From Heracleum sosnowskyi (lineage: Eukaryota; Streptophyta; Magnoliopsida; Apiales; Apiaceae), in the NCBI GenBank assembly GCA_030848705.1, contig CM061244.1:44619190-44683189 (forward strand): a stretch of 64,000 nt of DNA, read 5' to 3'. The first letter of the stretch is position 1. Every line of letters starts with the position of its first letter. Below are positions 54,789 to 64,000 of the stretch, in pieces. The position numbers were made by a program, and so were the translations under genes. Below the pieces are notes generated by a model. It saw nothing but the letters and a program-made list of their open reading frames with translations, was not told the origin of the DNA and made no database searches.

Positions 54789-55668
54789 TGTTGGGTTGCA
54801 GCAATATCACTTCCAGGATAAAATAGCACAGATCAATCCGCTCACAGTAACGACAATGATCAACAGCGACCAGCACCTCAGTTCGCCTAAGAACTATGTA
54901 TTTAATCTGTATGTATTGAGAGAGAAACAGAGAAGAAGATAGTTGCTAGGGTTTTCTGAGTTACGTATATCGCTCACGCTCTATTCTGTCAAACGTTTAG
55001 TTTTGTATATATAATACAAAATAAAACGTAACAAACCAAATAAAATCGTAACTGCAGATATATGTCACCAGGATTTAATATCAGTTACAACATTAGTAGT
55101 TAACTGGTCCATCAGGATCTAAACCAAGTACTGGTTCATCAGGAGTTAAAGTAAATCCTGACCCAGTACATTTAGCTGTTACAAATAAATTATGATAATA
55201 ATCAGGTAATAAAATTCCTCGCCCAGGTCGCCTCGCGTACGCGAGACGCCGAGACATTCGCCCAAATCACCCTTCGACCCGAGTCGTGTTGTGACGTGGC
55301 GAGGCGAGGCGGGCGGCGGCGGCGCGCACGTGTGCGCGCGCGCGTGTGAGGCACACAATAACACCATGCACACTCACATGCCTTAGTAGTTGTACACTAC
55401 TCTTGCACATATTACTATATAAAGCCACCAACCTCTCATTACCAATTCTATGTGGGACACGAATTCTTTCAACTTAAACAATCCACATAACCCATTACAA
55501 GCAGCCTATTTCAACTCAATTTATTTATGGATTCCACTAAGAAAATGTCTTAGATCCAAACATGAAAGTTTAAGTCCTCATAACAAAGAACAACCTCCAA
55601 TTGTTAGTTTCCGGAAATTCCATCAAGAACATATCTAAAATATGCCTCAAACTTTCCATTTTCTAACA
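54789..55668 (-). mobile_element. Solo copia-type LTR (880 bp) inside the LINE ORF2
   Basis: On the minus strand it starts TGTTAGAAAATGG and ends AACCCAACA. It is flanked by gtagt (54784-54788) and gtagc (55669-55673), a 5-bp duplication with one mismatch. With the LTR and one duplication removed, the LINE frame reads on without a gap (SEVATSILTFTGFQEGTLP), confirming the ends. A TATA-like ctttatatag lies at 55415-55424 on the minus strand. A GC-rich patch with palindromes lies at about 55215-55350. There is no internal coding region, so it is a solo LTR left by recombination. Confidence 0.88.
55232..55350. repeat. GC-rich palindromic patch in the solo LTR
   Basis: CTCGCGTACGCGAG (55232-55245) is a perfect 14-base palindrome. 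The stretch 55310-55350 is almost pure alternating GC/CG with a central CACGTG. It stands out sharply in an AT-rich window and lies upstream of the TATA-like box in element sense. Confidence 0.8.
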
Positions 55669-57892
55669 GTAGCAACCTCAGATCTCACGTTGGCAAAGAA
55701 ACAGATAGATTTTTCCTGATTAGGAACTAGGCCTGAGCAGCTCTTGAAGAGATTCACACCTTGCATAAGGGCAGAAACCGAGCAAAGATCACCCTCGACT
55801 AAACAGAAAAATGTCATCTGCAAATATGATGTGATGAAGGTTCACTTCCTTAGTTCTCCAATGATATTTAAACCCAGGGACATCAACTATTTTATTTAAA
55901 CACGTAGTGAGAACCTCCATTGCCATGACAAAAAGATAAAACTCTCCTTTAAAAAACCCCTCCAAGCTACCATTTAATTTGACAAAGAATATAGTGGAGG
56001 TGACACACGCTTGAATCCAATTGATGAATTGTTGCGGGAAACCCATTCGTCTTAGAACATTGAATAGGAAACCCCAATTAAGAGAGTCAAAAGCACACCT
56101 AGGCTGCCCCGAATTAAGATGGTAATCCTTACAAAGAGCTTCGACTAGAAAAATGTTATCTCCGGTAGATCGCTTGGCAACAAAAGCAGACTGTGTGGGA
56201 GAAATCAAAGAGGGGATGACAGCCTTTAGTCTACCAGCAAGCATCTTAGAGATGCATTTATACAAAACATTGCAACAAGATATCGGTCTAAAATGTTGCA
56301 TCTCAGAAGGGTTGGCCTGCTTAGGGACAAGACAAATAGAAGTCGCGTTGACAATTTTTGGTAGCCTTAATGAGTCAAAGAAAAAGAGAATAACACGAGT
56401 TACATCAGACCCCACGATATGCCAAGTGGATAAGTAAAACTCAGAAGTAAACCCATCAGGTCCTGGACTATGATTCTTGGCCATTTTCTTCAAATTATTG
56501 ATCACATCAGCAGCAGAGAAGGGGGCATTTAAAGTAGAGCATTGTTCCGTAGTTAAAGAAGGGAACACAATATCCTCTGGGAAATCAGCAACTACAGAGC
56601 TATGACCTAGCAGTTGTTTGTAATATGTAGTAGCAACTTGAGCCATTCCTTCATGGGAATTATGAACCTCACCATTCGAATCAATCAAGGATAATACCTT
56701 ATTTGTATTCCATTTTCCTCTACAAGCATTGAAGAAAAACCTGTAATTTCCGTCCCCATTTTTCAACCAGTTTACCCGAGATTTTTGTTTAAGAAAGGCC
56801 TCCTCTAAATGAAGAGCCTCGGAATAGGTTTGAATAAGAGCTTTCTCCTCCTCAAATTGGGTAGAAGAAGGGGCGAGCGGCATAGCATTCTGAAAATCAA
56901 CAAGATCGGTCCTTGCGTTATTAACCACGTGATGGAGATCACAAACTCTGCTATTAAGAGCTTTCAACACATGCTTGACTCTCTTCAATTTAGTGGTGAG
57001 AACAATGAGATAACCAGGATGATCAATGAGATAGACTTAGAAACGTCCTGAAAATCAGGATGATCAATGAGATAGTTGAAGAACTAAAAAGGCTTAAAAT
57101 GCTTTGGAAAATCCAATCCTAGAGTTGTGATTGCTGGGCAGTGATCAGATAACCCCTAGCCTGAAAATCAGTGATCGAACAGGGTAAAATATTGTACCAA
57201 TGAGAGTTAACCAGGACACGATCCAATTTTCTAAACTTCATATGTTCAATATTGCAGTTCCACCATGTTAAAAAATGCCCAGTACTTCGGAGATCGGTTA
57301 AGCCAAGCGACAAAGTGAAGTTTTTAAACTCTGTCATATCAGGGGTTCAACTAACATTACCCCCTTGTTTCTCATCTGTAGACAGGCAAGAATTGAAGTC
57401 ACCACAGATAGCCCATGCTTCATTAGAGATACTGGCAGAAAGAGTAGAGAGATCAGCCCAAAGGACACGATGCTCCAAATCAGTGTTGTATCCGTAAACA
57501 AACGAGATGTAAAAACATATATTATATTGCAGCAAAGTAACAGAGCAAGAAATGTGTTGTGCAGAAGATGCAAGCACATTGACAGCCCAAAAATCGGGAT
57601 TCCACCCTAGCCAAATACGGCCTCCCGGATGGTAATCGTAATTGAACAACCACCTGAATCTCAGGGATATCTCAATAGAGATAGACTTAGCAACGCTCTT
57701 TTAAACATGAGTTTCCATGAGACCAATCAAGGATATTTTATTATTCAAGATGAAATCCTTGATATAGGCAACCTTTTTGTTGAGGCCACAAACGTTGTAA
57801 GAACAAAAAATAGTCATAAAAAACTATGAATGTGGGTGGGGGTTTCCGGAACCCCTCTTCATCCTCTTGTGCACCTTTGAATTCTTATTACC

Positions 57893-59189
57893 TTATTTTC
57901 GGGGTACCCCATCCACGGTAGAATTTGTGAACTGTTGAGGTGAAGGAGACCCAGTAGATAAGCTATGAGAGGCAGTAGGTTTCCTCTTAGCTTTCACCTC
58001 AGTCCATCCTACATCATCATCTTTGTTTTTGAGAGGTGAGTCACCTGCAACCTCGACAGGGGCAATGTTATTTGGATCCTCCGCCATATCAGCTGAAGAG
58101 CTAAAGGCAATATTTGTCTGCCCTGCATTTACATCCTTAACATTAGCTTCTTCAGTATTATTATGAACCCTGGGTTCTATAGGGACCTTCCTGACCCATT
58201 CACGTTTACCAGTAGGACAAACATTAATAAGATGGCCCAAGGAATTGCAATGGGTACAGAACAGAAGTTTGTTGATATAAGTTACTTTCACTTCAACATT
58301 GGATTTATCCGGGTCAACCACCGAGATAGAGCTCGGTAAAGGATCACCTACTTTGTATTGTACACACATTTTAGCAAAAGGAAGGATTTCCAGTTGCGAT
58401 GTAAGGCTATCAGCCCCAAGCGGGACACCAATAACACTAGCAACACGACTCAAACCTTCTTGCGTCCAATAAAAATCCGATAATTGCTTAGTTTGATCTA
58501 GACAGGTACCCAATTGGTGAGGACAATGGGTCGTTGATCAAAGTACCAAGTACCTTGAGAGAGAACAGTATTCTTCTCGTTCATCGAGTTGAATTTGAAA
58601 ACAAACGTGGAGTCATTTTTCTGTGAGACCAATACAAGCCCCCTCTTTTTCCGAGCTGTATTCGCAATCTCCTTAACCCTACGATAAGGTAAAGTAGCTT
58701 TAGTGAATTGTCCAACAATACATCGCTTAAATTTATCAGCCCCTTTCTGCAGAATGTCACATAATCAAATGAAACTTCATGAACAGGTCCACACGGTGAC
58801 TTAAGAACCGAGGACCAAGATTTTTTCTCCGAAGATTTAATCCCATCAGTATCATTCTTGGGCCCTGGGCATTCTCTCACAGGGACTGGTTTTTTGGGGT
58901 TACTCTTTAGAGTATCAACACCACTACCACCAGTTGTCTCATTTGAAAAAAATGGTAATCCATACTCATCTCTTCCACTTATGAATCTTGTAGGGTCTGC
59001 ACTCCCTATATTGAACTGTGCATCATTTAATAAGGACTCTTTCTCAAGAGCAGCCATGGACATTCCCTTTTTCGCCAACAAGCACTGCATATCTTGTAGT
59101 TTTCTCCTAATTGAAATTAGTTCTTGTCTCTCATCTTTATTAATCATGAAAACAGCTTTGGCAACACGATTCACCGTATCTCTTTCCAT
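57893..59189 (-). pseudogene. LINE ORF1 remnant (DUF4283-like, CCHC zinc knuckle)
   Basis: The N-terminal frame starts at 59189 (MERDTVNRVAKAVF) and reads to about 58765. The sequence then continues in another frame through a DUF4283-like stretch (KFKRCIVGQF, TFVFKFNSMNEK) that ends in TAG near 58500. A further frame, 58513-57893, includes GVPLGADSLTSQ and a knuckle CTHCNSLGHLINVC (CX2CX4HX4C). The order is that of plant L1 ORF1, an RNA-binding protein that coats the LINE RNA. At least two lesions separate the pieces. Confidence 0.82.
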
Positions 59190-59211
59190 TGCAGCTCTGT
59201 CATCCTGACTT

Positions 59212-59802
59212 AATAATTATGCAACTGTTTTGTTATTTCAACATTCCGGTTGAGCGAAAGGCATGCTTGATAGCACTTGTTCTGTTCTTCTTAAGACTAT
59301 ATACACTACAAATGATATGCCTCTTTTTAGGCATACTTGCACTTTACTTCTTTCAGCTTGAAATTCCTAGTTGGCTTCTCCTTGTCATATAAACGCTTTT
59401 GATTGAAAGCTTCGAAGTTAATATTTACAAACTCACAGGTCCTCCTGGAGTTATCCTGGAGTTAATAAAATAGTTATTGAAGCGACCATATTCATGACAA
59501 ATCAGAGTCCCGCTTATCCCAACACAAGCTTTGTACACCTTTTATATACAAATATAGTTTTACATCCAAACAAATTTATATTTCACAGCTCCATGAGAAT
59601 TAACTCCCAAGCCCGAAATCACTAGGATTTACAACATCTACATTGTTCTTGTCCAATAAAAAGAACAAGCAAAGCTAGTCATTTCCTTCACAACAGAATG
59701 ATGAACTATTTTATACAAGGACTCTCGGTTTATATGCAGATATTAAGTGGTTGAGTAAAACATGTACAAATAAAAGGGTTACAGTTAATTCGGACTTAGG
59801 AA
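59212..59802. other. Intergenic sequence and likely 3' UTR of the RSH gene
   Basis: No gene is seen. The half nearest 59802 would be the RSH 3' UTR on the minus strand. I cannot place its poly-A site. Bases 59204-59211 are the right duplication of the LINE. Confidence 0.45.
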
Positions 59803-62800
59803 TCATCTTTTCCACCCAGCAATACCAGTGGTGGCAGGCGCCATGCTCGATACAGATAAACCGCGGTCATACATACGCTGAATCTCTTCTCTGTACACCG
59901 GCAATGACGTATCGGGGATGGTTGGGGTTAGTTCTACCACATCCCCCATTCTCAGTTTGCAGTTGGGATCATTCACGGATTCGTGGTTCAACCTCGGACG
60001 CAGTTCTTCCTTCACCGATATTCCATATGGGGACCACCTAGCGAAACCCCTGCCAGTTCTTTCAAGCAAATCACTGACAGTAGAATTGGCCGGAAACTCC
60101 TGAACTGACATCTGTTAAGCGAACAAAAATTGTTAATAATAGTGTAATGATGATTTTAACTGCGCCTAAGAAACATATGCTTCAAGCAGCCTATATATCA
60201 TATTCTTCCTTGCAGAATTTTCTGTCAACTAATTGATCACACATGCAGATAATTATTTTTTATTCCTTCTTAGACGGACGTCGTTGACTTCATATAAACT
60301 CTGAATACTTCGACAATGAGAAGATAAAAAAAAAAAAGAGGATCAATTAGTACAAGTAACAAACCTTATCGTTTTCAATCAAAATGATAAAAACCGGTCC
60401 ATCAGCTCCACAATAAGGTTTTAAGCTGTGTGGACAATTCTTGGAATGTGAAGGGAAAGTGCAGGGTGGCTTTACTGATTGACCATAAGCCATGGTTGAT
60501 TGGTCTTTCACCATGGTTTCACATTGCCATGTAACAACCCAGCGCGCCCACTCAACCATCTGATGTACGAATGAAGAGTATTTACAATTGCCTTCTTTGT
60601 ATCTCCAATGAGCTGCAATGCCAAATTCTGCTTGCAGGTGCATTTTTTTCGTTCTAATCTGAACTTCCAAGGGAAACAAATCTTCCCCCGCTACTACAGT
60701 GTGCAAAGACTGATACCTGCAGAAAGAAGAAAACATATTTTTCAGTATAAGACTCCCACCAGAAAGATTGTGCTTGTGCTTGCCGCAATAAATAAGTGTC
60801 TACTTGCTACTGCTAGGTCATGGTTTAATCCCTCAAAACAGACTCTCTCTCTTTTTTTAAAAGGGCAAGTCCTGCATACATCGAGACCTTTCCCCGCTTA
60901 TGAGGGAGCCTTGTGCACTACGTAATACCTTTATTTAAGTATAAGATTTCTACAAATATATATCTGTAAAATTTAGAAGATAATTAACATATTACTTACC
61001 CATTACACTTGGGATGGATTATATAGTCTTTGAACTTTCCAGGTACTTGAGACCATAACTGATGAACAATTCTTAGCGCCTGATAGCAGTCATCCTCATT
61101 TTCAACTATCAATCGCAGCCCGTGAATGTCATGAACTTCATCCATACTTAGCTTCTTTCTGCATACAATATCAGATATATAAAAATTTCATTCAAATTAG
61201 CAAAAAAATATCTTATATTGCGAATTTTTTTTCGGTTTTTGACAATTGGGGGTAGTTAAAATTGTGTTCAATAAAATTTGTAAATTTTGGCTCTTTTTTC
61301 TTAACCAATCCTTCTGCATTTTTTTTCCTAAAATGATAGACAGGCCCAATTATTAATTAGATCATAAAGAATACCCACCAAATTCAGAATCTAATGTCTA
61401 TTATTACCTACTGTCTAAGCACACACACTGCTCATTTTTCAGAAAAATGCTTACAGACATACATTTTATATAAAGAAAGAGATCATACTTTAACATCTTG
61501 CGGTGGATGCTATACAAGCTTTTGTGCCGCCCTGACAGAACATGATAAGAAATGGCTCCGTCCTTGAGAGCAGTCTCCAGCCTCTCAGCGGATAACGTGA
61601 TCTTTGTCTCATCAAAGGATTTCATAAGTTTGGAGGACAAATCTTTGTGCTGATCAGGATTAAGATGTTTAAAACAGAGATTTTCCAGCTGTTCTTTCCA
61701 ACTAGAGATGCCTAAACGGTTAGCAAGTGGAGCAAATATCTCCAATGTTTCCTTGGCAAACCTCTTTCGTTTGCTCAAGGGTAAAGCATCCAGGGTCATC
61801 ATATTATGCAATCTATCTGCCAATTTTATGAGGACAGCCCTAGCATCAGCCATAGCAAGGAACATCGTGTGTAGCCGATCAGCCTCAACGGTTTTACTTG
61901 CTGTATTGCTTTCTCGGGCAAGCTTGCTCAATTGACTTAACTTAGACACCTATATAAAATACAGCATATGACAAGTTGTTACCTTTAGATGGAATTTGAT
62001 ATACTGATCATATAAACATTTTGAAAAACAAAAAAGAAGCTCCAAAAAGGCTGTAAACATCTGCATATGTAAAATGATGCATGCTTATGATAATCACAGA
62101 GAGACTCCTAAATAAAAGATAGAGCAAAAGATAATCTTATAGTCCACCAAGAAGATCACTCCAGCATAAACATACTGATATAAACATGTAAATGCATGGA
62201 GACAATTTCAACGTGAAGTGATAAAGTCATCCCTTATGCATGAGCAGAGTACAAAAAACTGCAGATGCATCTGCACCTCCCATTAAGATACATAAATGAT
62301 ACATTGTAATTAATTTTGCAACCCTAAATTACCAAACTATGTAGAGTCAACAAAGAAAATTTTGAAAGGAATTACTGTGACAAGTCGTAACACAGCTAAC
62401 ATTTAACACTAAAATAAAAGGTCATACCCCTTCTACCAGATCAGCAATCTCAGCTCCAAATGTCCCGAAAATATAGTCAAAAGTCATAAAAGAATCATCA
62501 AGTGTGTCATGGAGAAGACCCGCTGCAACTACAGTAGAATTGGCACCTATTACCGCAAGAAAAATTGCGGTCTCCACACAATGTTGTAAATAAGGATCAC
62601 CACTTGCCCGCATCTGCAATATTTATAAAATTCACTTACAAAAAACCAAAATTCTAACAGAAAACATTGTGTCATACTAAGTAACCAAATGTCAAGTATT
62701 TGAGCCTCAGTTGAGGCAAATATGTGCGCAAGTATTTAAATTTGTTATAATTGATTTTACCCAAAAAAAACATTTCAAGAGCCGAAAATATTATACCTGC

Positions 62801-63390
62801 CCTCTATGAGCTTTCTCAGCCTCCTGAAAAGCCTTAACAACAACATCATCACAAAATACACTATGTCTCGACTGCGCATTCACCAACAAATCGTTGGCAA
62901 CACAATGATCCTCAACAAAACTATCCTCCAAGTTAAAAGTTAACTCGTCCACTAGAACCGTATCACGGCACATTTCAATTCGACGTAAATCATACTCAAC
63001 ACTAACATTATGTCCAACAAATCCATTAAATGATCTCTTAATCCTCCCATCACCACTATCCTTTGCGAGTTTCGAAAGCGGACTAGAACTAGCCGAAACA
63101 GGGCCTTGAAAAACCGAAACAGGACTCGAATCTCGCTTCGTAAACGAATTGAGATACGGCGAGTAACAAAATGAACTAGCTAAATCTTCTTTTTTGTCGT
63201 GGCGTAAATCATCAATTAGGCCTGTACAGCTAGATGATGAAGCGTGTTTGGATGAGAATAGATACGAGAGGCCGCCGATCATCGGTTTTTGAGACGATGA
63301 TCGGGAATTTATGTCGAAATCGTGGGATGAACATGGAAACGGCGTCGTATTAGGTGGATTTGCATATAATGCTATTGTTGGAACTGCCAT
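59803..63390 (-). CDS. RSH3: Chloroplast RelA/SpoT homologue, RSH2/RSH3 type ((p)ppGpp synthetase/hydrolase)
   Basis: It makes and degrades the alarmone (p)ppGpp, in plants in chloroplasts. Six exons join in frame to 686 codons: 63390-62797, 62613-62428, 61949-61489, 61158-61000, 60716-60365 and 60111-59803, all with GT/AG introns. The Ser-rich N-terminus (MAVPTIALYANPPNTT) fits a transit peptide. The HD hydrolase domain has HDTLDD (His233-Asp234), LVEGVSKLSQLSKLARE and KLADRLHNM. The synthetase domain has GRHKSLYSIHRKM, DIHGLRLIV, YQSLHT (468-473), VQIRT (485-489) and FGIAAHWRYKEG. The last exon (MSVQEFPANSTVSDLL...) is a TGS-like tail. There is no ACT domain. Arabidopsis RSH2 and RSH3 are about 710 residues and share this layout. 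Choosing between the two names is uncertain, and no lesion is visible. The start is the first ATG after the 5' UTR. Confidence 0.93.
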
Positions 63391-63398
63391 TGAATCTG

Positions 63399-63407
63399 AA
63401 ACCCTAA
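63399..63407 (+). promoter_or_regulatory. Telo-box in the RSH 5' leader
   Basis: AAACCCTAA, one and a half plant telomere repeats, lies 9-17 bases upstream of the RSH start codon. Telo-boxes are common near the 5' ends of plant genes for translation and plastid functions. A role here is inferred. Confidence 0.6.
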
Positions 63408-63519
63408 ACCCCCAATTTAAATGTCAACACAAGATGAAAATGAATGTAAAAGAAATGAAACTAAGAAAGATTGAATTGAAAGAATTAAAACAACAGCACA
63501 ATTTGAAACTTATAAATCC

Positions 63520-63529
63520 TATTTATAGA
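63520..63529 (-). promoter_or_regulatory. TATA box of the RSH gene
   Basis: On the minus strand the sequence is CTATAAATAG, a near-perfect plant TATA box, about 130 bases upstream of the start codon. This predicts a transcription start near 63490 and a leader of about 100 bases. Confidence 0.65.
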
Positions 63530-64000
63530 AAATTTACAGGAGATATTTATTTGTATCTTAGTTGTGACTTGTTTTATTATCTAACAGATAAACAAATGGA
63601 GTATAATTTAGGTAGTTGTTAACGGGAAAACAGGTGGAATTACCAAAATGTCCATCAACTGAGGTTAAAATCACGAATATTGTAAAGGGTGTTCAAGTAA
63701 TGGTCGTCGACTACAACCTTTGGTGTGATTAACTTATAAAATTATTGTGAGTTGGTGTTAGCTAATCAGGTTTGGATAATTTAAATTAACAGATAAAAGG
63801 CAATAGTATAATCTTTAGTATATCTGATGATTACAAGCTTTGTGGAGTCCACTTAGTTCTTTTTTCAAAATAGTATATAAATAATATTTATTTTTAGATT
63901 AATTTCAAGACCAAAAATTATTTCTAACTACTTAAGCTATTTAATGACGCTTCTGAGTTCACTTAATCAAAGAGCCCACTTAGTTTGTTTTTTTTTTTGA
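63530..64000. other. Upstream region of RSH, no gene seen
   Basis: AT-rich sequence. It ends in a T run (63986-63998). I recognise no ORF, element or RNA gene. Confidence 0.4.

Larger units (their letters stand above)
53440..57817 (-). pseudogene. LINE ORF2 remnant: endonuclease, reverse transcriptase, zf-RVT
   Basis: The frame begins at ATG 57817 (MTIFCSYNVCGLNKK), the AP-endonuclease start, and soon meets TAA near 57706. Endonuclease blocks continue (ICGDFNSCL, FLTWWNC, RKLDRVLVN). RT spans 56988-55789 and includes KNHSPGPDGFTSEFY, FRPISCCNVLYKCISKMLA and FADD. Two in-frame losses hit the RT. QPRC joins AFDSLNW directly, removing the first catalytic Asp region. FKGE joins FYLFVMAMEVL, removing the GLRQGDPLSP block. 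The solo LTR at 54789-55668 splits the frame. The C-terminal part (YTRDCDVLV..., then WSFVTWLAIKNRLLTRDRM, ESIHHLLSDCPYYD) is the zinc-binding region. The end near 53440 is approximate. Confidence 0.88.
53246..59203 (-). mobile_element. L1-type LINE, interrupted by a solo LTR
   Basis: On the minus strand it carries ORF1 (with zinc knuckle), ORF2 (endonuclease, RT, zinc-binding C-terminus), a short 3' UTR and a 12-base poly-A (complement of 53244-53255). The 8-base sequence CCTGACTT flanks it on both sides (53238-53245 and 59204-59211). Without the solo LTR it is about 5.1 kb, so it may be close to full length or lightly 5' truncated. Both ORFs are broken by stops, frameshifts and in-frame deletions. 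It is inactive. Confidence 0.88.

Noticed and set aside
55179..55373. Small frame in the GC-rich part of the solo LTR
   Set aside because: It lies wholly within an LTR. The Ala/Pro/Arg content comes from the GC-rich tract.

Overview
The window looks like AT-rich nuclear DNA of a flowering plant. It has spliced genes with GT/AG introns, Ty1/copia and Ty3/gypsy retrotransposons primed by initiator Met-tRNA, an L1-type LINE, and a plant RelA/SpoT homologue. A eudicot, possibly an asterid, fits the RSH N-terminus, but this is a tentative guess. Only one host gene looks intact; about 85% of the window is retroelement sequence.

Layout. 1-3069 is the 3' part of a long gypsy LTR (family Z). 3070-4012 is unique sequence with a probable SINE at 3403-3526. 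4013-52830 is a four-level nest. The outermost layer is copia element A (TSD TATAT; LTRs 4013-4353 and 52501-52830). Inside its pol lies copia element B, a Sirevirus-like element with gag, pol and a 1488-residue env-like ORF. B is present as one full unit plus the 3' tail of a second unit sharing an LTR. B's 3' LTR is split by gypsy element X on the minus strand (TSD GTAAC, 21229-51037). X has LTRs of about 4.86 kb and carries an extra partial unit. X's internal region is in turn split by gypsy element Y on the plus strand (TSD CTTGG, 28732-43289). Y has 5193-bp LTRs that look identical. 52831-53237 holds a broken fragment of a TAF9-like histone-fold gene. 53246-59203 is a minus-strand LINE, itself interrupted by an 880-bp solo LTR. 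59803-63390 is a six-exon minus-strand gene for a chloroplast RSH2/RSH3-type (p)ppGpp synthetase/hydrolase, followed by its upstream region to the window end.

The nest order agrees with LTR divergence. A's LTRs differ by roughly fifteen substitutions plus indels. B's differ by three substitutions and a poly-C length change. X's differ by a few bases, and I saw no difference between Y's. X and Y have long LTRs and internal regions with no usable ORFs, yet they moved recently, so they were probably mobilised in trans. The most unusual signals are: a TCAACG(A/G)-type motif scattered in both orientations through the LTRs, non-coding and coding parts of B; two independent shared-LTR tandem structures (B and X) in one nest; and insertion of Y into its own relative X. 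I found no clearly new enzymatic or defence system.
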